A program made the position numbers and the translations under genes. The notes beneath the pieces were generated by a model, which ran no database searches, was not told the origin of the DNA, and was given only the letters and a program-made list of their open reading frames with translations. DNA of 8,822 bases, taken from contig JBKOWZ010000211.1 in NCBI GenBank assembly GCA_046724665.1, forward strand, positions 1-8,822. The letters run 5' to 3'. This DNA is from Actinocrinis sp046724665 (GTDB lineage: Bacteria; Actinomycetota; Actinomycetes; Streptomycetales; Catenulisporaceae). This document shows positions 1 through 7,051 of the stretch, piece after piece. Each line of letters starts with the position of its first letter. Within the stretch, counting starts at the first letter, position 1.

Positions 1-2
1 GC

Positions 3-911
3 GCGGGACCAGGCCCGGCCCGGGCGCGCCCGGCGCTGCGCCACCGGCTGGCCGAGCGCGGCGTGGACCGCACGCTGCTGCTGCTCCTGCCCGGGGCGGT
101 CGCGGTGATCGCGCTGTTCTGCTATCCGTTCCTGTACGGGCTCGGCCTGTCCTTCCAGCCGCAGGGCGAGAACGCGGGCGGCGGGGTCTTCGCCTCCTAC
201 CGCGCCTTCTTCGCGGACCGCTTCGCCCGCGGCTCGATCGGCACCACGTTCAACCTGGCCGTCCCGGCGGCGCTGATCAACGTGGGTGCCGCGGTGCCGA
301 TCTCGTACCGGATGCGCGCGCACTTCCGCGGCAGGCGGCTGCTGCTCACCATCCTGGTGGTGCCGATCACCCTCGGCACGGTGCTGACCGCCGAGGGCAT
401 CCTCGAGTACTTCGGCCCGGTGGGCTGGTTCAACTCGGCGCTGCGGTGGCTGCACGTGACCGACCACCCGATCACCCTGATCGACAACTACTGGGGCGTG
501 CTGTTCTCGCTGGTCCTGAGCGGGTTCCCGTTCGCCTTCCTGCTGACCCACTCCTACCTGTCCGGCATCCACCCCTCGCTGGAGAAGGCGGCCGCGACCC
601 TCGGCGCCGGCTGGTGGCAGCGGTTCCGGCACGTGACCTTCCCGCTGCTGCTGCCCGGGCTGCTGACCACCTTCTGCCTGACCTTCGTGCTGGCCTTCAC
701 CGTCTTCCCCTCGGCCATGATGGTCGGCGACCCGGACGGCAGCACGCACGTGATCTCCATCGAGGCCTACGAGCAGGCGTTGCAGAAGTTCGACTACTCG
801 CAGGGCTGCGCGATCGCGATGGTGATGACCGCGCTGATGTTCGCGGTGATCGGCGTGGCCATGGCGGTGCGCTCGCGGCTCTACACCGGATCGACCGGAG
901 GCAAGGGATGA
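3..911 (+). CDS. ABC transporter permease subunit, PotB-like (5' end cut off by window)
   Basis: Inner-membrane permease of a binding-protein-dependent ABC importer. From the GTG at 63 the product would be 282 residues with about six hydrophobic helices (near 4-28, 60-83, 93-115, 141-163, 194-216 and 245-269). The cytoplasmic EAA loop that docks on the ATPase is clear at 173-199 (EKAAATLGAG, then FPLLLPG). The loop sequence and the C-terminal stretch around SIEAYEQALQKFDYS resemble the polyamine/opine/phosphonate/iron branch (PotB-like) rather than CUT1 sugar permeases. The frame is open with no stop from base 3, and the GTG at 63 has no convincing ribosome binding site, so the true start is probably upstream and the gene is 5' partial here. 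The stop overlaps the next permease's ATG (ATGA). The substrate cannot be read from the sequence; the ATPase and binding protein are presumably upstream. Confidence 0.88.
   Translation, partial: AGPGPARARPALRHRLAERGVDRTLLLLLPGAVAVIALFCYPFLYGLGLSFQPQGENAGGGVFASYRAFFADRFARGSIGTTFNLAVPAALINVGAAVPISYRMRAHFRGRRLLLTILVVPITLGTVLTAEGILEYFGPVGWFNSALRWLHVTDHPITLIDNYWGVLFSLVLSGFPFAFLLTHSYLSGIHPSLEKAAATLGAGWWQRFRHVTFPLLLPGLLTTFCLTFVLAFTVFPSAMMVGDPDGSTHVISIEAYEQALQKFDYSQGCAIAMVMTALMFAVIGVAMAVRSRLYTGSTGGKG
897..901 (+). promoter_or_regulatory. Ribosome binding site of second permease
   Basis: GGAGG six bases before the ATG at 908. It decides the start inside a much longer open frame and sits within the end of the upstream permease gene. 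Confidence 0.85.
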
Positions 912-1795
912 GCGCGCCGACCGCGGACACGGGCAGGGCCCCGGCCCCGGCTCCGGGCGCCGCCGCGGCCCGCCGCCGTACCCTGGCGCTGCGCCCGGGC
1001 ACCTGGCTGGTGTGGGCCGTGGTGGTCTTCTTCCTGATCAACCTGGCCGGCGTGGTCGGCGCGGTGGTGCTCGACTCCTTCGGCCGCACCTGGTTCAGCG
1101 GCTGGCTGCCGAAGGGGTATACGATCTCGAACTACTCCGACGCCTGGAGCGAGTTCGGCCTCGGCCAGGTCATGACGGTCACCTTCGAGGTCTCCTTCCT
1201 GGTGGTCGGCGTCTCGCTGCTGCTCGGGGTCCCGGCGGCGTACGCGCTGGCCCGGCGCGACTTCCCGGGCAGGCGGGCGGTGATGCTGCTGTTCGTGCTG
1301 CCGATCCTGGTGCCACCGATCGCCTACGGCATCCCGCTGGCCACCGTGCTGTACAAGTTCCACCTGGCCGGCTCGCTGACCGGGGTGGTGCTGGCCAACC
1401 TGGTGCCCTCGATCCCGTTCGTCGTCTACACGATGACCCCGTTCATCGAGCAGGTGGACCCGAAACTGGAGGCGGCGGCGCGGATGTGCGGCGCGCCGAC
1501 CCGGGCGGTGCTCGGCCGGATCATCGCCCCGCTGCTGCTGCCGGGCATGCTGGCGGCCGGGATCCTGGTGCTGGTGCGCACCTTCGGCATGTTCGAGCTC
1601 ACCTTCCTCACCGCCGGGCCGACCAGCCAGACCCTGGTGGTCAGCCTGTTCTCCGCGGTCTTCTCCGCGGGCATCCGCAGCGCGCAGTCCATCGACGCGA
1701 TGGCGGTCGTCTACACCGGCTCCATGCTCGTCCTGCTCGTCGTGGCGCTGCGCTTCGTCAACCCGACCCAGTTGGTCGCCCGCACCCGCGACTAG
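908..1795 (+). CDS. ABC transporter permease subunit, PotC-like
   Basis: Second inner-membrane permease, 295 residues, likely heterodimer partner of the preceding permease. I chose the ATG at 908 because GGAGG lies at 897-901, six bases upstream, and the ATG overlaps the previous stop, which implies translational coupling. The open frame continues back to 446 but only as a shadow of the first permease. The N-terminal 25 residues are Ala/Pro-rich and cytoplasmic. Hydrophobic helices lie near 33-56, 88-112, 122-144, 155-178, 209-227 and 264-284. The EAA loop is at about 187-213 (LEAAARMCGA, then IIAPLLLPGM). The motif GVPAAYALARRDFPGRR and the loop type match PotC/iron-type permeases. The gene is followed after 19 bases by a strong hairpin, so it looks like the last gene of its operon. 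The family call is secure; the substrate is unknown. Confidence 0.92.
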   Translation: MSAPTADTGRAPAPAPGAAAARRRTLALRPGTWLVWAVVVFFLINLAGVVGAVVLDSFGRTWFSGWLPKGYTISNYSDAWSEFGLGQVMTVTFEVSFLVVGVSLLLGVPAAYALARRDFPGRRAVMLLFVLPILVPPIAYGIPLATVLYKFHLAGSLTGVVLANLVPSIPFVVYTMTPFIEQVDPKLEAAARMCGAPTRAVLGRIIAPLLLPGMLAAGILVLVRTFGMFELTFLTAGPTSQTLVVSLFSAVFSAGIRSAQSIDAMAVVYTGSMLVLLVVALRFVNPTQLVARTRD

Positions 1796-1814
1796 TGCCT
1801 CGGTACTAGGACAA

Positions 1815-1855
1815 GGGGCGGTCCGGCGCAACTCGACTCTGCGCCGGACCGCCCC
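1815..1855. terminator. Bidirectional terminator between convergent genes
   Basis: Perfect inverted repeat: the left arm GGGGCGGTCCGGCGCA (1815-1830) pairs over all 16 bases with 1840-1855 around a 9-base loop (ACTCGACTC). It lies between the stop of the plus-strand permease (1795) and the stop of the minus-strand SGNH gene (1879). There is no U-tract on either side, as is common for GC-rich actinomycete terminators. It should end transcripts from both sides. Confidence 0.9.
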
Positions 1856-1878
1856 GCTGTGGCGGCGAGCGCCGCGGG

Positions 1879-3222
1879 TCAGTTGAAGCCGAAGCCGGGC
1901 GGCAGCGAGCGGCCGATGAACAGCCAGGCCGGCACCGAGTCGGCGATCGCCTTGTAGCCGGCCGGGTTCATGTGCAGGTGGTCACCGACGTCATAGGCGG
2001 GCGCGAGGTTGCGCGGGGCGGCCGGGTCGCGCACCGTCCTGTCGAAGTCGATCACCGCGTCGAACCTGTGGCTCGTGCGGATCCAGTTGTTGACCGCCTG
2101 GCGCGAGGCCTCGCGCAGGCCCGCCGGGTCGTCGTACCCGGTGTTGCCGCCGAACGGCGTGATCGTGGCGCCGTACACCTTGATGCCCATCGCGTGGGCG
2201 CGGGTGATGATCTGCTGGTAGGCGTCGATCAGGTCGCCGGCGACCTGCTGCTGCGACGCCTCGTCGGCGGCCGCGGTGCCGATGTCGTTGACGCCCTCGA
2301 ACACCAGCAGCCACTTCACCCCGCTGTGCGCCAGCACGTCGCGGTCGATGCGGCCGATCGCGTTCGGGCCGAGGCCGTCGTTGAGGATCCGGTTGCCGCC
2401 CGCGGCCTCGTTGAGGATCGCCACGTCCGCGGTGGCCGCGTTCGCCTGGAGCCGGCCGAGCAGCTGGTCGGGCCAGCGATCGTTGCCGTTGGTGGTCGAG
2501 CCGCGCCCGTCGGTCAGCGAGTCGCCGAGCATCACCGCGCTCGCGGTGTCGGGCCGCGACCACGCCTCGACCCCGCTGATGAAGTACCAGTGCGCCACCG
2601 AGGCCGCCCCGGTCAGGTCCGCGTCGTCCAGGTGGTTGCCGTTGACCATGTACGTGCTGGTGCGCGAGCCCGGGTGCGAGATGATGCTGTTCGAGGCCTG
2701 GCCCTGCGCGAGGTAGAGGTTCACGGTCAGGTTCGACAGCGCGGGCAGCGGGTAGTCCAGCGGGTCGGAGACCGCCTGCGAGCCGACCGGGATGGTCACC
2801 GAGGCCTTGCCGTCGAAGGTGACCGGGCGCACGCTGCCCGGCTGGATCGCGCTGACCCCGGCGGCGCCGCCGGCCGGCAGCGCGACCGAGGCGGCGGTGA
2901 TCGGCAGCGCCGCGCCGCCGAAGGCGTTGGATATGCGCAGCCTGAAGAACTGCCCGCCCACCGAGATGTGCACCGTCTGGCGCACGGTGGCGTCGGCGAA
3001 CTCCAGGTTGGTCGCCGTGAACGGCGCGGGCGGCAGGTTCGAGGTCTCGGTCAGCTGCGGCATCGACACCCAGGTGTCCACCCAGTGTGCGGGATCGTGC
3101 GCCGAGGGGCCGTCACCCGACGACCCGCCGTGCGCCAGGGCCGCGGTCACCGAGGTGCCGGCGGTCGCGGCGACCAGCGCGCCCACCGCGAGCAGTTTCC
3201 GCATGCTCAGTCTTCGTGCCAC
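1879..3222 (-). CDS. Secreted SGNH/GDSL hydrolase, XynE-like (putative carbohydrate acylesterase)
   Basis: Predicted extracellular ester hydrolase of 447 residues. Residues 1-30 form a Sec-type signal (basic MARRLSMRK, Ala-rich core, ALA before HGG). Residues 45-220 form a conserved beta-rich accessory region. The SGNH catalytic domain follows: block I GDSLTDGRGS with nucleophile Ser235, block II AAGGNR with Gly276, block III EGVND with Asn312, and block V DHLH with Asp414 and His417, so the catalytic set is complete. The layout matches the XynE-like SGNH subfamily, some of whose members are linked to xylan ester removal; the actual substrate (acetyl-xylan, other acylated glycan or lipid) is inferred from the neighbours. 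I chose the GTG at 3222 because GGAGAG lies six bases upstream; an ATG at 3204 with a poor ribosome site is the alternative. The open frame reaching 3876 runs through the intergenic region and into the divergent gene and is not real. Confidence 0.9.
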   Translation of the reverse strand: MARRLSMRKLLAVGALVAATAGTSVTAALAHGGSSGDGPSAHDPAHWVDTWVSMPQLTETSNLPPAPFTATNLEFADATVRQTVHISVGGQFFRLRISNAFGGAALPITAASVALPAGGAAGVSAIQPGSVRPVTFDGKASVTIPVGSQAVSDPLDYPLPALSNLTVNLYLAQGQASNSIISHPGSRTSTYMVNGNHLDDADLTGAASVAHWYFISGVEAWSRPDTASAVMLGDSLTDGRGSTTNGNDRWPDQLLGRLQANAATADVAILNEAAGGNRILNDGLGPNAIGRIDRDVLAHSGVKWLLVFEGVNDIGTAAADEASQQQVAGDLIDAYQQIITRAHAMGIKVYGATITPFGGNTGYDDPAGLREASRQAVNNWIRTSHRFDAVIDFDRTVRDPAAPRNLAPAYDVGDHLHMNPAGYKAIADSVPAWLFIGRSLPPGFGFN

Positions 3223-3228
3223 TTTGCA

Positions 3229-3234
3229 CTCTCC
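3229..3234 (-). promoter_or_regulatory. Ribosome binding site of SGNH hydrolase gene
   Basis: On the minus strand GGAGAG lies six bases before the GTG at 3222. It favours that start over the in-frame ATG at 3204, adding six basic residues (MARRLS) to the signal peptide. Confidence 0.7.
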
Positions 3235-3293
3235 GTCAGGGTTTCGGGTGAGACGGCGCGGGCGCGCCGGCCCCGCTCCTCCGGTTGACCCTG

Positions 3294-3301
3294 AAACGTT
3301 T
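3294..3301. promoter_or_regulatory. Candidate LacI-type operator half of divergent region
   Basis: AAACGTTT is a perfect 8-bp palindrome. It extends to GAAACGTTTA (3293-3302), one base short of the GAAACGTTTC core typical of LacI/GalR-family operators. On the minus strand it overlaps the best -10 candidate for the SGNH gene, a position suited to repression. The functional role is inferred. Confidence 0.35.
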
Positions 3302-3383
3302 AGCACCTGAATTCGAAACATGAAAGTGCGGACGCCGGGCAAGTACCTCAGGGTTCGAGGAAACCTTGGTCCCCCGATGGAAC

Positions 3384-3414
3384 GGCTGGAACAGCCGCAG
3401 GTGGCGGTACCTGC
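3384..3414. repeat. Two adjacent short hairpins
   Basis: GGCTG/CAGCC (3384-3388 and 3392-3396, 3-base loop) is followed with no gap by GCAGGT/ACCTGC (3397-3402 and 3409-3414, 6-base loop). Both are perfect. The function is unknown: they could be a transcription stop between the divergent genes, a binding site, or chance in GC-rich DNA. Confidence 0.4.
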
Positions 3415-3497
3415 CTCGACATACGTCCCGAAGTGCCGGCACGCCCGGGCCGGCGGTGCGGTCGCCGGACCCCCGCGGATGTAACCCTGCAAGACCC

Positions 3498-3525
3498 TTG
3501 ACGCGTTTTCGGGTGTGACTACCGT
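3498..3525 (+). promoter_or_regulatory. Putative promoter of GH115 gene
   Basis: TTGACG (3498-3503), a 16-base spacer, then TACCGT (3520-3525). This fits the usual actinomycete housekeeping sigma pattern (TTGAC and TAnnnT). It predicts a transcript start near 3532 and a leader of about 88 bases. Confidence 0.55.
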
Positions 3526-3546
3526 GTAGGCGGATCGCAACTTACT

Positions 3547-3559
3547 TCGAAACTTTCGA
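3547..3559. promoter_or_regulatory. Palindromic operator candidate CGAAACTTTCG
   Basis: TCGAAACTTTCGA is a perfect 13-base palindrome about a central C. It sits roughly +15 to +27 relative to the predicted GH115 start, a classic position for a repressor. From memory, CGAAA-N-TTTCG elements occur upstream of xylan-degrading genes in Streptomyces and relatives, which fits the neighbouring enzymes. The palindrome and its position are seen directly; the regulator is not in the window. Confidence 0.65.
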
Positions 3560-3580
3560 GCACCCATACCGTCCGTCCCC

Positions 3581-3600
3581 GCCGCGCAGCGCCGCGCGGC
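3581..3600 (+). promoter_or_regulatory. Leader hairpin upstream of GH115 ribosome site
   Basis: GCCGCGC (3581-3587) pairs perfectly with GCGCGGC (3594-3600) around AGCGCC. It ends nine bases before the GGAGG at 3610, so it leaves the ribosome site free and may stabilise the leader. No antiterminator partner or ligand-binding structure was recognised. Confidence 0.35.
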
Positions 3601-3609
3601 TTCCTCTCC

Positions 3610-3614
3610 GGAGG
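3610..3614 (+). promoter_or_regulatory. Ribosome binding site for TTG start of GH115 gene
   Basis: GGAGG five bases before the TTG at 3620. No ATG lies between here and the signal peptide core, so this site fixes the rare TTG start. Confidence 0.75.
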
Positions 3615-3619
3615 CCAGC

Positions 3620-6600
3620 TTGCAAGGGCACAACCGCGTTCCCGATCCCGCGTCCGACGCCGGCGCGCCGCCCCGCGGACAGCTCAGCCGCGCCGAATTC
3701 CTCAGACTGCTCGGCGCCTCGGTGGCCGCGGCCGCCGTGGCGCCCGCCCTCGCCGAGACGGCCTTCGCCGATACGGCCCCCGCGTCGCCCGCCGCGGGTT
3801 CCTTCATCGCGCCGTACGGCGGCGCCGGGCGGTTCCCGCTGGTGGCGGACGGCCGCGCCGCGGCGCTTGTGGTCAACTCAGCCGACTATCCGGGCGTGCA
3901 GCGCGCCGTCGGCGACCTCCAGAACGACATCGCGAGCGTGACCGGGGTGCGCCCCGCGGTATCCACCGACCGGATACCCTCGGGCGCCCTGCCGGTGCTG
4001 ATCGGCACCCTCGGCCACAGCCCGCTGATCGACGGCCTCGTCGCCGCCGGCCGGCTCGACGTGAGCGGTGTCGCAGGACGCTGGGAGACCTCGGTACAGC
4101 AGGTCGTGGCGAACCCCGCGCCGGGCGTCGCCCGCGCCCTGGTGATCGCGGGCAGCGACCAGCGCGGCACCATCTACGGCATCTACGAGGTCTCCCGGCA
4201 GATCGGCGTCTCGCCCTGGTACTGGTGGGACGACGTGGCGCCGCTGCACCAGGACGAGCTGTTCGTGCTGCCCGGCCGGCACAGCCAGGGCACCCCGGCG
4301 GTCAAGTACCGCGGCTTCTTCATCAACGACGAGAACCCGAACCTCGGCGGCTGGGGCCCGGCCTACTTCGGCCCGGGCCTGGCGCCCGGCTACCCCGGCG
4401 GCTTCAACAGCAAGCTGTACGCCAAGGTCTTCGAGCTCATGCTCCGGCTGAAGGCGAACTACCTGTGGCCCGCCGTGTGGGGCCGCGCCTTCGCCGAGGA
4501 CGACCCGCAGAACCACGCGACCGCCACCGCGTACGGCATCGTGATGGGCACCTCGCACGAGGCGCCGATGCTGCGCGGCATCGAGGAGTGGAACCGGCAC
4601 GCGGTGCCCGCCGTGCGCGACAGCAGCGGCAACATCGTCACCCCGGGCCACGACCCGTACGGCGGCACCGGCGAGTGGAGCTTCGTACGCAACGCCGAGG
4701 CCATCAAGGCGTACTGGGCCGACGGCATCCGCCGGATGATGGACCAGAACATCGAGGGCGTGGTCACCCTCGGCATGCGCGGCAACGGCGACACCGCGCT
4801 GCCCGACGGCAACGGCATCGCGCTGATGCAGAGCATCGTGGACGCCGAGCGCAAGATCCTGGCCGAGGTCACCGGCAAGGACATCACGACCATCCCGCAG
4901 GTGTGGACCCTGTACAAGGAGGTCCTGCGGTACTGGTCGCAGGGGATGACCGCGCCCGACGACGTGACCGTCGTCTTCACCGACGACAACTGGGGCAACA
5001 TCCGCAGGGTGCCCGACCAGAGCCTGCCCCCGCGCAGCGGCGGATACGGGATCTACTACCACTTCGACTACGTCGGCGGCGGCCGCGACTACAAGTGGGT
5101 GGACACCACGCTGCTTTCCAACACCTGGGAGCAGCTGCACATGGCCGCGCAGTACGGCGTGAAGCAGCTGTGGGTGGCGAACGTCGGCGACATGAAGGGC
5201 AACGAGCTCTCGCTCCAGTTCTTCCTGGACTACGCCTGGAATCCGGACGCGCTGGGGATGGCGGACATCCCGGCCTGGGAGCGCTCGTACGCGGCGCAGA
5301 ACTTCGGCGCGGCGCAGGCGGCCGCGATCGGCGAGGTGCTGCACACCTACGGCAAGCTCCAGTCGCGCCGCAAGCCGGAACTGCTCAACCGACACATCAC
5401 GGTGGACCCGGCCAAGGACCTGTCCACCGACTCCAGCGCCGTCGTCTACGACGACCAGGGGACTCCGTTCAGCCTCACCGACTACCGGGAGCTGGACACC
5501 GTCACCGAGCAGTGGCAACAGCTCGCCGCGCGCGCCGAGCGGATCGGCACGCGGCTGCCTGCGGCCGCACAGGACGCCTACTACGAACTGGTGCTCTACG
5601 AGGTGCAGGCGACCGCGAACCTGTACGCGCTGCGCCGGGCGGAGTTCACCAACATCTTCTACGCCGCGCAGGGCCGCGCGCTGACCAACGACCTGGCCGA
5701 CGCCGCCGAGGCCAGGCTCGCGGACGACTTCGCGCTGATGGACAAGTTCAACACCCAGATCGCCGGCGGCAAGTGGAAGCTGTTCCAGATCCAGCCGCAC
5801 ATCGACTACGGCGACGTGGCCCGCTACGGGCCCAACGCCCCGTGGCAGGAACCCGAGCTGAACAACTGGGCCATCCCCGACATCATCTTCCCGGCGGTGC
5901 GGCGCATCCAGCTGCCGTCCGGGGCGCAGATGGGCGTCGCGGTGGACGGCTCGGCCTCCTGGTGGCCCGGGCAGCCGGGGCAGGCCGCCGCGACGCTGCC
6001 CGAGTTCAGCCCGTTCCAGACCCAGCCGGCGCAGTTCATCGACGTGTTCAACCGCGGCTCGTCGCCGTTCCGGTTCCGCATCGAGACCGGCGCGCGGTGG
6101 CTGTCCGCGCAGCCGAGCAGCGGCACGGTGGACAAGCAGACCCGCGCCACGCTGAGCGTGGACTGGCGCCGGGCGCCGATGGGCACCACGCAGGTGCCCA
6201 TCACGGTCACCGGCTCCGAGGGCACGACGGTCACCGTCACTGCGACCATCGTCAACCCCGACCGCGCTCTGCTCGCGGGGGACGGATTCGTCGAGGCGAA
6301 CGGAGTGGTCTCGATGGAGGCGGACCACTACGCCCGCGCGGTGGGCTCCGGCGGCATCTCGTGGGTGCGCATCCCCGACATCGGCCGCACCGGCTCCGGC
6401 ATGGAGGCGTTCCCGGTCACCTCGCCGCCTCAGACGCCCGGCGGCTCCAGCCCCCGGCTGGAGTACGCGATGACGCTGTTCACCAGCGGACCGGTCACCG
6501 TCTGGACGTACCTGTCACCGCGTAACGACGTGCTGCGCGGCACGGGTCTGCGTTACGCGATCTCCTTCGACGGCGACGCGCCGCAGACCGTGAACACGAT

Positions 6601-6826
6601 GACGGCCACCGGGTTCAGCGACGCCACGATGAACCGGCAGTGGGAGCGCAACACCTCCGACAACGTCAACCTGACCAGCACCAGGCACACGATCAGCCGG
6701 CCCGGCCGGCACGTGCTGAAGTTCTGGATGGTCGATCCCACGGTGGTGCTCCAGAAGCTGGTGGTGGACACCGGCGGCATGCGCCCGAGCTACTTCGGCC
6801 CGCCGGAGAGCTTCCGACAATCCTGA
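3620..6826 (+). CDS. Exported GH115 family protein, predicted xylan alpha-1,2-glucuronidase
   Basis: A 1068-residue exported glycoside hydrolase predicted to release (4-O-methyl)glucuronic acid from xylan. Residues 21-50 form an export signal (SRAEFLRLLG, Ala-rich core, AFA before Asp51). An N-terminal alpha/beta domain (about 65-220) leads into the catalytic barrel (about 225-560), with family-typical VKYRGFFINDENPNLGGWG (228-246), LKANYLWPAVWG (277-288), YGIVMGTSHEAPM (305-317), TLGMRGNGD (383-391) and VFTDDNWGN (452-460). Asp237, Glu238, Asp455 and Asp456 are candidate active-site acids. A helical region (about 560-715) follows, then a BACON/Ig-like beta segment (about 800-878: RWLSAQPSSGTV), then the GH115 C-terminal beta domain (about 890-1055). 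The length is at or slightly above the usual 900-1000 or so. The start is TTG with GGAGG five bases upstream. The export motif has Arg-Ala where Tat signals have Arg-Arg. It has its own promoter and terminator. The family call is strong; substrate specificity is inferred. Confidence 0.93.
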   Translation: MQGHNRVPDPASDAGAPPRGQLSRAEFLRLLGASVAAAAVAPALAETAFADTAPASPAAGSFIAPYGGAGRFPLVADGRAAALVVNSADYPGVQRAVGDLQNDIASVTGVRPAVSTDRIPSGALPVLIGTLGHSPLIDGLVAAGRLDVSGVAGRWETSVQQVVANPAPGVARALVIAGSDQRGTIYGIYEVSRQIGVSPWYWWDDVAPLHQDELFVLPGRHSQGTPAVKYRGFFINDENPNLGGWGPAYFGPGLAPGYPGGFNSKLYAKVFELMLRLKANYLWPAVWGRAFAEDDPQNHATATAYGIVMGTSHEAPMLRGIEEWNRHAVPAVRDSSGNIVTPGHDPYGGTGEWSFVRNAEAIKAYWADGIRRMMDQNIEGVVTLGMRGNGDTALPDGNGIALMQSIVDAERKILAEVTGKDITTIPQVWTLYKEVLRYWSQGMTAPDDVTVVFTDDNWGNIRRVPDQSLPPRSGGYGIYYHFDYVGGGRDYKWVDTTLLSNTWEQLHMAAQYGVKQLWVANVGDMKGNELSLQFFLDYAWNPDALGMADIPAWERSYAAQNFGAAQAAAIGEVLHTYGKLQSRRKPELLNRHITVDPAKDLSTDSSAVVYDDQGTPFSLTDYRELDTVTEQWQQLAARAERIGTRLPAAAQDAYYELVLYEVQATANLYALRRAEFTNIFYAAQGRALTNDLADAAEARLADDFALMDKFNTQIAGGKWKLFQIQPHIDYGDVARYGPNAPWQEPELNNWAIPDIIFPAVRRIQLPSGAQMGVAVDGSASWWPGQPGQAAATLPEFSPFQTQPAQFIDVFNRGSSPFRFRIETGARWLSAQPSSGTVDKQTRATLSVDWRRAPMGTTQVPITVTGSEGTTVTVTATIVNPDRALLAGDGFVEANGVVSMEADHYARAVGSGGISWVRIPDIGRTGSGMEAFPVTSPPQTPGGSSPRLEYAMTLFTSGPVTVWTYLSPRNDVLRGTGLRYAISFDGDAPQTVNTMTATGFSDATMNRQWERNTSDNVNLTSTRHTISRPGRHVLKFWMVDPTVVLQKLVVDTGGMRPSYFGPPESFRQS

Positions 6827-6838
6827 CCCGAGGCACCA

Positions 6839-6874
6839 CAGGCGGCCGACCGGCGAACACCGGTCGGCCGCCTG
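6839..6874 (+). terminator. Rho-independent-type terminator after GH115 gene
   Basis: Perfect 15-bp inverted repeat: CAGGCGGCCGACCGG (6839-6853) pairs with 6860-6874 around the loop CGAACA, starting 12 bases after the stop. There is no U-tract. It separates the GH115 transcript from the CE15 gene, so the two are probably not one operon. Confidence 0.9.
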
Positions 6875-6929
6875 CTCATGACGGGGGCAGCTGAGTTTCG
6901 CGAACTTGCGGCGCCACCTGAAAGTTACC

Positions 6930-6947
6930 GATCGGGTATTTCCGATC
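6930..6947. repeat. Short inverted repeat GATCGG/CCGATC
   Basis: GATCGG (6930-6935) and CCGATC (6942-6947) form perfect 6-bp arms separated by GTATTT. The A/T-rich centre and symmetry suit a dimeric regulator, but the site is over 100 bases upstream of the predicted CE15 promoter and could be chance. Confidence 0.3.
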
Positions 6948-7051
6948 CCTGCCGCCACTACCGCACAGCTCAGGTAAGGCCAGTTCACGCATCCGGCCGC
7001 GCATTCGGCAAAGATCGCCGGAAAAACAGCCGACAGATTTCGGTTCTCGCA

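Larger units (their letters stand above)
3223..3619. other. Divergent intergenic control region
   Basis: These 397 bases separate the start codons of the divergent SGNH and GH115 genes. The region holds the GH115 promoter, the palindrome CGAAACTTTCG, a second palindrome AAACGTTT nearer the SGNH gene, two back-to-back hairpins at 3384-3414, and a leader hairpin next to the GH115 ribosome site. A/T-rich patches at 3290-3330 and 3495-3560 stand out from the GC-rich surroundings and mark the likely promoter zones. For the SGNH gene I see no convincing -35/-10 pair; a minus-strand TAAACG around 3302-3297 is the best -10 candidate. I see no supported small gene. Confidence 0.7.

Noticed and set aside
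446..907. Upstream extension of the second permease frame
   Set aside because: Arg/Ala/Pro-rich shadow of the first permease in another frame; the real ATG at 908 has a ribosome site and a coupling overlap.
3351..3365. GGGTTCGAGG resembling a tRNA T-loop
   Set aside because: The flanking bases do not form a T-stem and no acceptor or anticodon arm can be found nearby.
3223..3876. Upstream extension of the SGNH reading frame to a 665-residue product
   Set aside because: It crosses the whole intergenic region and the GH115 N-terminus, has no homology-like features, and the signal peptide with its ribosome site begins at 3222.
3878..6525. Very long open frames opposite and out of phase with GH115 (816 and 766 residues)
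   Set aside because: Low-complexity Arg/Ala/Val/Gly-rich translations typical of GC-rich shadow frames; the GH115 frame carries clear family motifs.
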